Shown: in pieces, positions 1-8,025 of the stretch
Layout: each line of letters opens with the position of its first letter
How positions within the stretch are numbered: the stretch's first letter is position 1
NCBI GenBank assembly: GCA_944390935.1
Contig: CALXRU010000017.1
Location: 1-37,147, forward strand
Direction of reading: 5' to 3'
Length of the DNA: 37,147 nt
From: Acidaminococcaceae bacterium
GTDB lineage: Bacteria; Bacillota; Negativicutes; Acidaminococcales; Acidaminococcaceae
Made by a program: the position numbers and the translations under genes
The notes under the pieces: model-generated
What the model saw: only the letters and a program-made list of their open reading frames with translations
What the model was told of the DNA's origin: nothing
The model's database searches: none

Positions 1-3000
1 CACTTCTATATCAATGCCGCTCGAAAGCACGTCACCCGGGTCGGTAAGTTTTAAATAAGCCGTTCCGCCGCCAAACAATTTAACGTAGCACTCCGAAAAA
101 TACAGGTTTATTTTGGCAAAAGCTTCTTTAAAACGCCTGCTCATGCCGCTGTTTATCTCGCTGATAACACTTTCGAGATTGTTTTTGGCTTCGGCAAGGT
201 CGTCATACTGCTTCTGCAAAAATTCATAGCGTTCTTTCACAGCGGCGTACTGCTCAATCGCCGCCGTGTTAACAGGCCCAAGTTCATCAATTCGCCTTTG
301 CAGGCTTAATTCCTGCCTGCGCAGGGCGTTATCGCTTGCGTCCAGCAAAGTTTCGGCATGCGCTTCTTCCAAAGTCAGGCCGTAATCGTTTTGCAGCTGG
401 TCAAGAACATGCTCATATTCCGCATTCTGCTTAACGCTTTCCAGCGCCGCCTGGTTGCGTTTCTTTTCGGCGTCCTCCAGTGCTTTCTGCGCCGTAGCCA
501 GCGCCAGAGCCGCAGCTTCCTGCTTACCGGCAATAGCAATGCGCTGCGCGGTAAATTCTTCCCTGCCGCCGCTGATGGCGCTCAGTTCGCTCATTAAATC
601 TTCCGTGCGCTGCGCCAGTTCCGCTTTTTTCGCCGTGCTTTCGGCGATAGCGTTTTCAAGGTTCTGCTGCTCGTTTTCGTTAGCCAGCACTTCACGCTGC
701 AGGCGTTCCATTTCGCCGTCCAGCTGGTGCATGCGCTCTGCCATCATCGTAGTTTTGGCGGTTGTCGCTTCGCTTTCCACGCGCGCGTCCTGCAAACGGC
801 GGCGGATGCTTTCCAGCTCGCTCGTTTCCGCCTGCATTTTCTTCTGCAAAGCGTCTAAATGGCTCTTACTTTCCGTATCCTGCTTTTCAATTTCGGCAAG
901 CTGAGGTTTTAAAGCCTGCAAGTCCTCACGCGCCGCCATATATTCCTGCCCGATGGCGCTTCTGTCGTCCAGAAGCACTTCCAAATGCTGGGCAAGACGC
1001 TGTTTTTCCGCTTCCGCACGGCTTAACGCCGATGTCAGTTCCGCACGGCGCACGGCATATTTTTGCAGCTCCGCCTTTAAGGCGTTTTCCTTCTGCGCAT
1101 AGCCCTTCAAAACTTCTTCCGCGCTTTCGGCCTGCTCCTGATAGCCAAGCAGTTCTTTGTGCAAAGCGCGTTCCTGCTGTTCCAGTTCTTCAATTTCTCT
1201 GGTGCGCGACAGGAAGCCTGCTTCCTTCTGCTGCCTACTGCCACCCGTCAGAGAGCCGCCCGCATTGACAACATCGCCCTGCAAAGTAACCGCACGCAGG
1301 CGGAAGCCGCTCTTACGCGCCGCCGCCAGTGCCGTGTCCATGTTTTCGGCAATCAGCACGCGTCCCAGTAAAAATTTAAATACTTTTTCAACTTCCGGCT
1401 TGCAGTTTACCAGTTCATCGGCAAAGCCAACAACGCCGGGCAGCTTTTTCAGCTGTTCGTCCTCCGCCTTGCGGGGATAGGTTTTTATGGTATCCAGCGG
1501 CAAAAAGGTTGCCCTGCCGGATTTATGCTGTTTTAAGTAATTGATGGCTGCTTTGGCGGCTTCCGCGTCCTGCATGACGATGTTCTGCGCCGCCGCGCCG
1601 AGTGCCGTTTCGACAGCCGTCACATATTCAGCACCCACACTGATGAGTTCGGCAGCGACGCCAAGCACCTTGCCGCTCCACGCTTCCTGCGCGCGGATAA
1701 CGGCTTTAACGCCAAAGCCGAAGCCTTCATAGGCTTTCTGCATATTGTTAAGCACGTTCTGTCGGCTTTCCAGCGCCGATATTCTGCGCTGGCAGTCGTT
1801 ATACTGCTGGCGCACACCGTTCAGCACTTTGTTTTCTGCCGCAATTTTCTGCGCCAGCTCGCTGCTGCTGCGCTGCGCCAGTTCCACGTTGTTTTCCAGG
1901 TCCGCCTGTGCGCCCTGCAATTCGCGGTATTCCGCATCGCGTCGCGCCAGTTCGTTTTCGGTTTCTTCTATGTTCTTTTTCAAAGCGTCGCGCCTGCGCA
2001 TACGCTGTTCCTGTTCCTGCTCCAGCGTGCGGATTTTATTGCGCAGGTCAACCATTTTGCGCATGGTGTCAAAGGCTGCGTCCTTCAGCCCTTCCGCCTG
2101 CTGCTGCGCCTCCTGCACCAGCGTTTCTTTCTGCTGCTGTTCACTTGTTAATTTATTTACCAAAAGCTGCGCGGCTGTCTGCTTCTGCTCCAAAACGTCG
2201 TACTCATCCGTTAAAGCGGCAAGCTGTTTTTCCAGCCCTTCTACCTGCTGCTCCAGCTTTTCGTTCTGCTGGGTCAGGCGCTCGCCTGCCTTCTGGCTCT
2301 GCAAAATGCGTTCTTCAAGCACGGCGCTCTGCCCGCGCACTTTTTCCAGCGCCGTTTCTTTGGCTTTAATATCGTCCTGTAATTTATTGTAGCTTTCGCT
2401 TAAAGCGTCTGCTTCCTGCTGCAGCTGCGCGCACAAAGCCTGCGCCTTGCCTGCGGCGGCTGCGTTTTCAGCAACCTCGCGCTCCAATGCGGCGTCTTTT
2501 TCTGCCTGCTGCTCACGTGCCTGCGTCAGCACGTCCACTTTGCGCACAAACTGCGTTAAACGGCAGGTGCGCAACTCACCCACCAGCACATTGTACTGCT
2601 CCGTTTTGGCAGCCGCTTCTTTCAACGGTTCAAGCTGTGATTCAACCTCACATTTAATATCGTTAATACGCGTCAGGTTTGCCGCCGTGTCATCCAAACG
2701 GCGTGCCGCATCCTTTTTGCGCAGACGGTATTTTACAATGCCTGCCGCTTCTTCAAACAAAGTGCGGCGCTCCTCCGGCCTGCTGTTTAAAATCTCGTCA
2801 ATTTTGTTCTGCCCGATGATGGAAAGCGAGCCTTTGCCCAAACCGGTATCGGCAAACAGGTCAATAATATCCTTCAGGCGGCAGTTCTTTTTGTTAATGG
2901 CGTATTCGCTGTCGCCATCGCGGAAAACGCGGCGCGTAATGCTGACCTCGTCAAAATCCAGCCCCAGGCGGTGGTCGCTGTTGTCAAAATTAAGCGTTAC

Positions 3001-3237
3001 TTCTGCCACGCCCAGCGCCCTGCGTTTGCTGCTGCCGCTGAAAATAACGTCCTCCATTTTGCTGCCGCGCAGATATTTGGCGCTCTGTTCGCCCAGCACC
3101 CAGCGCACAGCGTCGGAGATGTTGCTTTTACCGCTGCCGTTAGGGCCGACAATCGCCGTTATGCCGCTGCCAAAATCAAGCTCTATTCTGTCAGCAAAGG
3201 ATTTAAAGCCGTATGCCGAAAAAGATTTTAAATGCAC
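1..3237 (-). CDS. smc: Chromosome segregation ATPase SMC, C-terminus cut by window edge
   Basis: Core ATPase of the SMC-ScpAB condensin, which loads on and compacts the nucleoid. 1079 codons are visible, and full-length bacterial SMC has roughly 1180 residues, so about 100 residues (the C-terminal ATPase lobe with signature and Walker B) lie beyond base 1. The N-terminal head has GFKSFAD, the Walker A GPNGSGKSN and the Q-loop region (SIIGQNKIDEIL). Long Gln/Glu/Ala-rich coiled coils flank a hinge with GFGFGVKAV near mid-protein. The start is a GTG (3237-3235) giving VHLKSFSAYGFKSF, which matches the family N-terminus; an in-frame stop lies upstream and no in-frame ATG fits better. The SD is only moderate (GGAACGGGTG). 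It is divergent from the DUF805 gene. The frame is open throughout, so I call it edge-truncated and not a pseudogene. Confidence 0.96.
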   Translation of the reverse strand, partial: MHLKSFSAYGFKSFADRIELDFGSGITAIVGPNGSGKSNISDAVRWVLGEQSAKYLRGSKMEDVIFSGSSKRRALGVAEVTLNFDNSDHRLGLDFDEVSITRRVFRDGDSEYAINKKNCRLKDIIDLFADTGLGKGSLSIIGQNKIDEILNSRPEERRTLFEEAAGIVKYRLRKKDAARRLDDTAANLTRINDIKCEVESQLEPLKEAAAKTEQYNVLVGELRTCRLTQFVRKVDVLTQAREQQAEKDAALEREVAENAAAAGKAQALCAQLQQEADALSESYNKLQDDIKAKETALEKVRGQSAVLEERILQSQKAGERLTQQNEKLEQQVEGLEKQLAALTDEYDVLEQKQTAAQLLVNKLTSEQQQKETLVQEAQQQAEGLKDAAFDTMRKMVDLRNKIRTLEQEQEQRMRRRDALKKNIEETENELARRDAEYRELQGAQADLENNVELAQRSSSELAQKIAAENKVLNGVRQQYNDCQRRISALESRQNVLNNMQKAYEGFGFGVKAVIRAQEAWSGKVLGVAAELISVGAEYVTAVETALGAAAQNIVMQDAEAAKAAINYLKQHKSGRATFLPLDTIKTYPRKAEDEQLKKLPGVVGFADELVNCKPEVEKVFKFLLGRVLIAENMDTALAAARKSGFRLRAVTLQGDVVNAGGSLTGGSRQQKEAGFLSRTREIEELEQQERALHKELLGYQEQAESAEEVLKGYAQKENALKAELQKYAVRRAELTSALSRAEAEKQRLAQHLEVLLDDRSAIGQEYMAAREDLQALKPQLAEIEKQDTESKSHLDALQKKMQAETSELESIRRRLQDARVESEATTAKTTMMAERMHQLDGEMERLQREVLANENEQQNLENAIAESTAKKAELAQRTEDLMSELSAISGGREEFTAQRIAIAGKQEAAALALATAQKALEDAEKKRNQAALESVKQNAEYEHVLDQLQNDYGLTLEEAHAETLLDASDNALRRQELSLQRRIDELGPVNTAAIEQYAAVKERYEFLQKQYDDLAEAKNNLESVISEINSGMSRRFKEAFAKINLYFSECYVKLFGGGTAYLKLTDPGDVLSSGIDIEV

Positions 3238-3308
3238 ATAATCACCCGTTCCAAAAATCTTAATACTTTATTTTATCATATTTTGCAAATATTGTCTTGC
3301 TAAAAACT

Positions 3309-3337
3309 TTGACAGCGCGGCGCTTGTAAGCTACAAT
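3309..3337 (+). promoter_or_regulatory. Promoter of the DUF805 gene
   Basis: TTGACA (3309-3314), a 17-bp spacer and TACAAT (3332-3337) form a near-consensus sigma-A promoter in the smc/DUF805 divergent gap. The predicted start lies about 25 nt upstream of the DUF805 ATG. Confidence 0.7.
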
Positions 3338-3369
3338 ATTTATAGAAATTTTTATACGGAGATGACATA

Positions 3370-3702
3370 ATGGACAGCGTTAAACTTATTCAGGATTTTT
3401 TAACCTTTAACGGCAGGCTGGAAAAGCAACCGTTTATCAAAAGATACATCGTCGTTTTCCTTCTGATGTATGGCTTTTTCTATCTTGGTGGTTTCCTCGG
3501 CATGCCGCTGTTATCTGCGGTATCTTCCGTGTTCATCATTCCGCAGATGTCGCTGGCGGTAAGGCGCTGCCACGATATCGGGCTCAACTGGGTTAAAACC
3601 TTTCTCGTGCTTGTCGGTTTGATGATTCCGCTCGTTTCGCTTATTTCACTTGTATTTTTGTGCTGGGGCAAAAGCGACCCCTACCGCAACCAGTTCGGCT
3701 GA
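3370..3702 (+). CDS. DUF805 family small membrane protein
   Basis: Inner-membrane protein of unknown function. At 110 residues it has the usual family size. The family pattern is visible: a FNGRLEKQPF motif near residue 14, a hydrophobic segment at about 26-46, the conserved SLAVRRCHDIGL motif near residues 61-72, then a hydrophobic segment at about 75-98 and a short polar tail ending in DPYRNQFG. The family assignment rests on the GR...F and RR-HD motifs. The start has a GGAG ribosome site (TACGGAGATGACATA) 8-9 nt upstream. It is a monocistronic unit with its own promoter and terminator, convergent with the next gene. No function can be assigned. Confidence 0.82.
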   Translation: MDSVKLIQDFLTFNGRLEKQPFIKRYIVVFLLMYGFFYLGGFLGMPLLSAVSSVFIIPQMSLAVRRCHDIGLNWVKTFLVLVGLMIPLVSLISLVFLCWGKSDPYRNQFG

Positions 3703-3736
3703 TAAAAAACTGACAACAAAATATCCAAAAGCACAC

Positions 3737-3780
3737 AAAAACCGGGCCTGCTTACGCAGTACCCGGTTTTAATTTTTTGT
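3737..3780. terminator. Bidirectional intrinsic terminator
   Basis: AAACCGGG (3739-3746) pairs with CCCGGTTT (3762-3769) around a 15-nt loop. T-rich stretches follow on both strands, so it can serve both the DUF805 gene (+) and the convergent DUF3887-like gene (-). Confidence 0.85.
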
Positions 3781-3808
3781 TTGTTAAGTTTTGTTGTGCT
3801 GTTACAGA

Positions 3809-4237
3809 TTATTTCTGTTCTGCGCTGCCTTCTTCATTCGCCGGCTGGGGCGGAACGATAGCGATGTTCAAGAGCAGCGGTTTTTCTTTGCTGTCAACGG
3901 CAAAATCGGCAATAACCATCATTACCTGGCCTTTTTCAAAGCCTGCGCCGTAAACCACACGGTCAACGCCCGGGCGTTTGATAAGGTTTACAAGCTGTTT
4001 TTCTTTATAAGCGCCCAAATCATTGATAATGCTTGCTTTGTATTCGTTAAATTTGGTTTCGTCAAAGTTGGCTTTCATGTCAGCGCTCAAAATCGAAGAA
4101 ACATTCTTATAAGAAGATGCGTTCAAAAACTGGTCAACCATTTTTGCTTCCGCATCAAGCACGCTGCCGTCGCTGGCAAAGCAGGCGGAAGATACGCACA
4201 TTACAAGCATCATCACAATCAGTAAAATCTTTTTCAT
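3809..4237 (-). CDS. Secreted small protein, DUF3887-like
   Basis: A 142-residue exported protein of unknown function. The ATG at 4237 is chosen because GGGAGGTTCTTTA lies directly upstream and the product begins with a typical signal peptide (MKKILLIVMMLVMCVSSACF, cleavage probably after CFA). A longer frame to 4306 lacks a ribosome site. The mature part starts with an AxxxVDQFLNASSY stretch, then LSADMKANF, LGAYKEKQLV and a C-terminal beta-rich half ending in a Glu/Gln tail. This resembles DUF3887, whose members are extracytoplasmic alpha+beta domains of unknown role. The Cys in SSAC does not sit in a good lipobox, so cleavage by signal peptidase I is more likely than lipidation. It has its own promoter and terminator. 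The family call is moderate. Confidence 0.6.
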   Translation of the reverse strand: MKKILLIVMMLVMCVSSACFASDGSVLDAEAKMVDQFLNASSYKNVSSILSADMKANFDETKFNEYKASIINDLGAYKEKQLVNLIKRPGVDRVVYGAGFEKGQVMMVIADFAVDSKEKPLLLNIAIVPPQPANEEGSAEQK

Positions 4238-4268
4238 TAAAGAACCTCCCTTAAATTTGTCTTTACCT

Positions 4269-4274
4269 ATTATA
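4269..4274 (-). promoter_or_regulatory. -10 box for the DUF3887-like gene
   Basis: A perfect TATAAT on the minus strand lies 32 nt upstream of the gene's ATG. The matching -35 position (about 4292-4297) is weak (GTTTTC) and falls inside the dapL terminator stem. Confidence 0.45.
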
Positions 4275-4277
4275 GCA

Positions 4278-4310
4278 CAAAAAAAGCAGGTGAAAACATT
4301 TTTCACCCGC
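4278..4310 (-). terminator. Terminator of dapF-dapL
   Basis: On the minus strand GCGGGTGAAA (4310-4301) pairs with TTTCACCTGC (4295-4286) with one mismatch, followed by a run of eight T. It begins 15 nt after the dapL stop. Confidence 0.8.
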
Positions 4311-4324
4311 TTTTCACATATTTT

Positions 4325-5521
4325 TTATAAACCTTTTTCAATTCTTTCCATGGCTTCAATGGTATTTTCTCTGCTGCCGAAAGCAGTCAGGCGGAAATAA
4401 CCTTCGCCCATGGAGCCGAAGCCTGCGCCAGGAGTGCCGACAACCGCCAGTTTTTCCAGCAGGTAATCAAAGAACTCCCATGAGCCCATGCCGTTGGGGC
4501 ACTGCATCCAGATGTACGGGGAATGGGTACCGCCGTAGAATTTAATGCCTTTCTTGGTTAATGCTTCCGCCATAATGCGGGCGTTTTCTTTGTAGAAAGC
4601 AAGCATTTCACGGCACTGTTTCTGTCCTTCGGGGCTGAATACAGCTTCCGCGCCGCGCTGAATAATGTAAGGCACGCCGTTGAATTTGGTTGTCTGGCGA
4701 CGCAGCCACATTTTGTTCAGTGACATTTCCTGTCCGTCTTTGGTTTTACGTACCAGATCATGCGGCACAATAGTGTAGCCACAGCGGGTACCGGTAAAGC
4801 CTGCGGTTTTGGAAAGAGAGCACAGCTCAATAGCACATTTTTTAGCGCCTTCAACAGCGAAAATGCTGCGCGGGATGCTCGGGTCGCTGATGAATGATTC
4901 ATAAGCAGCATCGTACAGGATAACGGCATCGTTTTTCAGTGCGTAAGCAACCCATTTTTCCAGCTGTTCTTTGGTGTAAACAGCGCCGGTCGGGTTGTTC
5001 GGCGAGCACAGATAAATAATATCGGCTTTTACGCTGTCGTCCGGCATCGGCAAAAAGTCATTTTCGGGTTTGCCCTGCATGTAAATGATTTTGCGTCCGC
5101 ACATTACGTTGGTATCAAGGTAAACCGGGTAAACCGGGTCGGGAATCAGAATTACGTTGTCGTTGCTGAAAAGGTCGGTCATGTTGCCGCAGTCGCTTTT
5201 AGCGCCGTCGCTGATGAAAATTTCATCGCTGGCAATTTCTACGCCGAAGCTTGCATAATATTTGGCAATAGCTTCATGCAGAAAATCATAGCCCTGTTCC
5301 GGACCATAACCGCGGAAGGTTTCCTTAACGCCCATTTCGGCAACAGCCTTCTGCATTGCTTCGATAACGGCAGGCGCCAGCGGCAGGGTTACGTCGCCGA
5401 TGCCCATTTTGATAATTTTCTTTTCGGGATGCGCCGCCGAAAACTCCGCAACCTTATGCGCGATTTGCGAAAACAGGTAGCTTTCTTTTAAATTGCAGTA
5501 ATTTTGGTTAACAAAAGCCAT
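4325..5521 (-). CDS. dapL: LL-diaminopimelate aminotransferase DapL
   Basis: PLP enzyme that converts tetrahydrodipicolinate and glutamate directly to LL-2,6-diaminopimelate. This bypasses the succinylase and acetylase branches of lysine and peptidoglycan synthesis. At 398 residues it has normal length for a fold-type I class I/II aminotransferase. Visible signatures are GIGDVTLPL near the N-terminus, SDGAKSD, the SPNNPTGA substrate/PLP motif (173-180), YDAAYE, and the Schiff-base lysine in SLSKTAGFTGTR (K238). The start has a strong GGGGGAG ribosome site 8 nt upstream. It follows dapF by 130 nt counted stop-to-stop arrangement aside, that is dapF ends at 5558 and dapL starts at 5521, so the two consecutive pathway steps form one operon. 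Very secure call. Confidence 0.96.
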   Translation of the reverse strand: MAFVNQNYCNLKESYLFSQIAHKVAEFSAAHPEKKIIKMGIGDVTLPLAPAVIEAMQKAVAEMGVKETFRGYGPEQGYDFLHEAIAKYYASFGVEIASDEIFISDGAKSDCGNMTDLFSNDNVILIPDPVYPVYLDTNVMCGRKIIYMQGKPENDFLPMPDDSVKADIIYLCSPNNPTGAVYTKEQLEKWVAYALKNDAVILYDAAYESFISDPSIPRSIFAVEGAKKCAIELCSLSKTAGFTGTRCGYTIVPHDLVRKTKDGQEMSLNKMWLRRQTTKFNGVPYIIQRGAEAVFSPEGQKQCREMLAFYKENARIMAEALTKKGIKFYGGTHSPYIWMQCPNGMGSWEFFDYLLEKLAVVGTPGAGFGSMGEGYFRLTAFGSRENTIEAMERIEKGL

Positions 5522-5557
5522 TTCTTTTACTCCCCCATTTAAAAATATATTGTAAAT

Positions 5558-6427
5558 TTATTTGGAAACAATTTCATCGGGGATATCAATTACCCCGTCG
5601 AATACCAGAGTGGCAGGCCCTTTTAAAATAACGCTGTCATCTTTGCAGTAGGTTACTTTCAGCTCGCCGCCTTTGGCGATAACTTTTAATTCTTCATCGC
5701 GTTTACCGGCGTTGTTTAAGGTTACGCAGGCAACCGCAACAGCGCACGCGCCGGTGCCGCAAGCCCAGGTTTCGCCGCTGCCGCGTTCCCATACGCGGAA
5801 CTTAACGGTGTTTTTGTCAATAATCTGTACAAATTCGGTATTTACGCCTTCCGGGAACAGTTTGTGATGCTCGAACAAAGGCCCGATTTTTTCCAGGTCA
5901 AGGCTGTCCACATCGTCAACAAAGGTTACATAATGCGGGTTGCCCATGGAAATTGCCGTGCCGTTATAAACAACGTCCTCGGCGATAACAAGCCCCTGGT
6001 CAACAAACACAAAATGGTCGCTGACCATCGGTATTTCCGTGCATTTAAACACCGGCTTGCCCATATCGACGGAAGCTTCTTCAACCTTGCCGTCTTTTAC
6101 GGTAACATCGATGGTTTTAATGCCGGATAAAGTTTCTATGGTAAAGGTGGTTTTATCGGTCAAGCCTTTATCGTAAACATATTTTGCCACGCAGCGAATG
6201 CCGTTGCCGCACATTTTGCCTTCAGAAGCGTCGGCGTTGAACATGCGCATTCTGAAATCGGCCTTATCGGACGGCATAATTAAAATCAGCCCGTCGGAGC
6301 CGATGCCGAAACGCCTGTGGCTGACATATTCGCTGACTGCGCCCGGATTGGGCACGTCTTTTTCCATACAGTTTACATACACATAATCATTGCCGCAGCC
6401 ATGCATTTTGGAGAATTCCAGTTTCAT
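5558..6427 (-). CDS. dapF: Diaminopimelate epimerase DapF
   Basis: Interconverts LL- and meso-diaminopimelate by a two-base, PLP-independent mechanism. It supplies lysine and peptidoglycan synthesis with the product of the neighbouring dapL. Both catalytic cysteines are present in their family contexts: C73 in GKMCGNGIRC and C223 in WACGTGACAVA. Length is 289 residues from the chosen start. Two ATGs (6433 and 6427) are possible. The SD GGGAGGA (6440-6434) abuts the first with no spacer and is 6 nt from the second, so 6427 (MKLEFSKMHGCGND) is preferred. It is first gene of the dapF-dapL operon, with a consensus promoter at 6513-6541 and a hairpin in its leader. Confidence 0.96.
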   Translation of the reverse strand: MKLEFSKMHGCGNDYVYVNCMEKDVPNPGAVSEYVSHRRFGIGSDGLILIMPSDKADFRMRMFNADASEGKMCGNGIRCVAKYVYDKGLTDKTTFTIETLSGIKTIDVTVKDGKVEEASVDMGKPVFKCTEIPMVSDHFVFVDQGLVIAEDVVYNGTAISMGNPHYVTFVDDVDSLDLEKIGPLFEHHKLFPEGVNTEFVQIIDKNTVKFRVWERGSGETWACGTGACAVAVACVTLNNAGKRDEELKVIAKGGELKVTYCKDDSVILKGPATLVFDGVIDIPDEIVSK

Positions 6428-6471
6428 CTTCATTCCTCCCGTTTAACCGGCCCTGCCGGATTATCTCTTAA

Positions 6472-6499
6472 ATAAAAACGGCGTCCAAACAGAACGCCG
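6472..6499 (-). terminator. Terminator downstream of pgi, inside the dapF leader
   Basis: On the minus strand CGGCGT (6499-6494) pairs with ACGCCG (6484-6479), followed by TTTTTATTT. It is placed to end pgi transcripts, but it also lies a few bases downstream of the predicted dapF transcription start. Confidence 0.75.
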
Positions 6500-6512
6500 C
6501 CGCTCTCATTAA

Positions 6513-6541
6513 ATTATACTATCAGCAAAAATTTCAGTCAA
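6513..6541 (-). promoter_or_regulatory. Promoter of dapF-dapL
   Basis: Minus-strand TTGACT (6541-6536), 17-bp spacer and TATAAT (6518-6513), a near-perfect sigma-A promoter sitting between the pgi stop and the pgi terminator hairpin. Predicted start is near 6506. Confidence 0.75.
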
Positions 6542-6548
6542 CCGCAGC

Positions 6549-8009
6549 TTAATTTTTTTGCGGAAGATTAGCAAATTTGGCCTTCATAATTTTTTTGTAA
6601 GTTTCCACGCCCGGCTGGTCAAATGCGTCGATGTTGGCCAGTTCGCCCTCGTACGCAATGCTGAGCATCAAAAAGTAGAACAGCTCGCCGAGATGGTAAG
6701 CGTTCATCTCCGGCAGCACGTAGCGCGCGTTAAATCTGTTGTCGCTGTTCAATGCTTCGGCGTTGCTGTCCAGCGCCATTGCCAGCGCGTCGTTCATCTT
6801 TAAGCCGTGGTACTTTTTAAAGGCAGGCTCGTCAAACGGCATGCCCAGCACAATGTCGCCCGGCATGTTTTTAATCTGCAAAAACTGTACAACCTTATTG
6901 CGGATGCCGTCCTGATGCAGCTGCGTCTGCGCGTGCATATCGGTCGTGCCCACCGCAGGCACCGGCGTGCGCCCGTAATAAACCGTTTCGCCGCTGCGGT
7001 TCCGGCGTTTGCCCAAAGATTCCGCCAGCAGCTGTACATACCACTGCCCCAGCGAACCGAGCCGCTCGCCGTAGCCCATAAACACTTCAATATGGCAGCC
7101 GTATTTGGCCGCCGCCAGATATTTCAGCGCCGCGTTCATCAGCGCCGGGTTTTCGTAAATATTTTCACTGCGGCAGGCAGCTTCCATATTGCCCGCGCCG
7201 CTCAAAAGTTCTTCCACGTTCATACCGATAGCCGCCGCCGTAACAAGGCCGGGGTCAGTCAGCACGCTGAAACGTCCACCGATGCCGTTTTTAATATCAA
7301 AGCAGCGCCAGCCGTGCTTTTCTGCCAGCGTAAACAGCGGCGAGCCCGCTTCCGGGTTGCGGTCGGTAACGGCTGTAACTTCGGTGTCGAACATAACGCT
7401 TTTATTGCAGGCCTCGTAAAAATAAATAAACGAAGCCAAAGTTTCCAGCGTCGAACCGGATTTGGAAATCGGCACCAGCATAACCTTAAAACGCTTTTTC
7501 TTCGGCCATGCGTGCACCGACCAGTAGCGCAGCTCGTTCATAATTTCTTCGCACTGGCCCGCGTCCAGATTGTTGCCGGAAAAATAAATGCGCGGATAGC
7601 CGCTGCGGCGTTTTTCGCCCAGGGAGTTCCAGCTCGGCCCTGCGCCGATATCAAACAGAACCTTGTTGCCAAGATACGAACCGCCGATGCCGAGGAACAC
7701 TACCGCATCGACATTGGTGCGCAGATAATCGCCAAACTCCTTCAACTTTTGCAGCGACACCGGCGTGTTGGGGTTGCCGTTTTCAACATCCGCAAGGCGC
7801 GTAAAATACACCGGTTCCGGCGTGCCGTCCTTGGAAAGATGCTTATAAGCCGTGCCGCTTCTGCGCATTTCGTCAACGGCAGCAGCAGCCTTTTTCATAT
7901 CGCCTTCAAGCGCTGTTAAATCGGCTTCCTGCAAACGCCCCGTGCCGAACATATTTGTATAATCAAAGGTAAAGCCGCTGTTTAAAACAAGCTTTTCTAC
8001 AAATTTCAC
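6549..8009 (-). CDS. pgi: Glucose-6-phosphate isomerase
   Basis: Cytoplasmic glycolytic and gluconeogenic enzyme interconverting glucose-6-phosphate and fructose-6-phosphate. It is 486 residues. Visible family features are the sugar-phosphate binding segment LGIGGSYLGNK, the SIS-type phosphate loop VPISKSGSTLET, GIGGRFSVLTDPGLV, the GQWYVQLLAESLGK signature with the catalytic Glu, the MHAQTQLHQDG segment with the His, and a C-terminal VETYKKIMK with the conserved Lys. The start is GTG (8009-8007), with AGGTG 5 nt upstream; no ATG gives the family N-terminus. It begins 16 nt after the stop of the exported DUF4127 gene, so the two are probably co-transcribed. I see no clear functional link between them. 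Confidence 0.95.
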   Translation of the reverse strand: MKFVEKLVLNSGFTFDYTNMFGTGRLQEADLTALEGDMKKAAAAVDEMRRSGTAYKHLSKDGTPEPVYFTRLADVENGNPNTPVSLQKLKEFGDYLRTNVDAVVFLGIGGSYLGNKVLFDIGAGPSWNSLGEKRRSGYPRIYFSGNNLDAGQCEEIMNELRYWSVHAWPKKKRFKVMLVPISKSGSTLETLASFIYFYEACNKSVMFDTEVTAVTDRNPEAGSPLFTLAEKHGWRCFDIKNGIGGRFSVLTDPGLVTAAAIGMNVEELLSGAGNMEAACRSENIYENPALMNAALKYLAAAKYGCHIEVFMGYGERLGSLGQWYVQLLAESLGKRRNRSGETVYYGRTPVPAVGTTDMHAQTQLHQDGIRNKVVQFLQIKNMPGDIVLGMPFDEPAFKKYHGLKMNDALAMALDSNAEALNSDNRFNARYVLPEMNAYHLGELFYFLMLSIAYEGELANIDAFDQPGVETYKKIMKAKFANLPQKN

Positions 8010-8025
8010 GTACTCACCTCATACG

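Noticed and set aside
1..3237. smc as a pseudogene, because no complete frame closes in the window
   Set aside because: The reading frame is open without interruption to base 1; the missing part is outside the window.
455..3241. Several Ser/Cys/Ala-rich plus-strand open frames
   Set aside because: They are shadows of smc, which reads open on the minus strand from 3237 to the window edge with full family motifs.
6807..7919. A 370-codon plus-strand frame opposite pgi
   Set aside because: Antisense shadow of glucose-6-phosphate isomerase; Arg/His/Phe-rich composition with no motifs.
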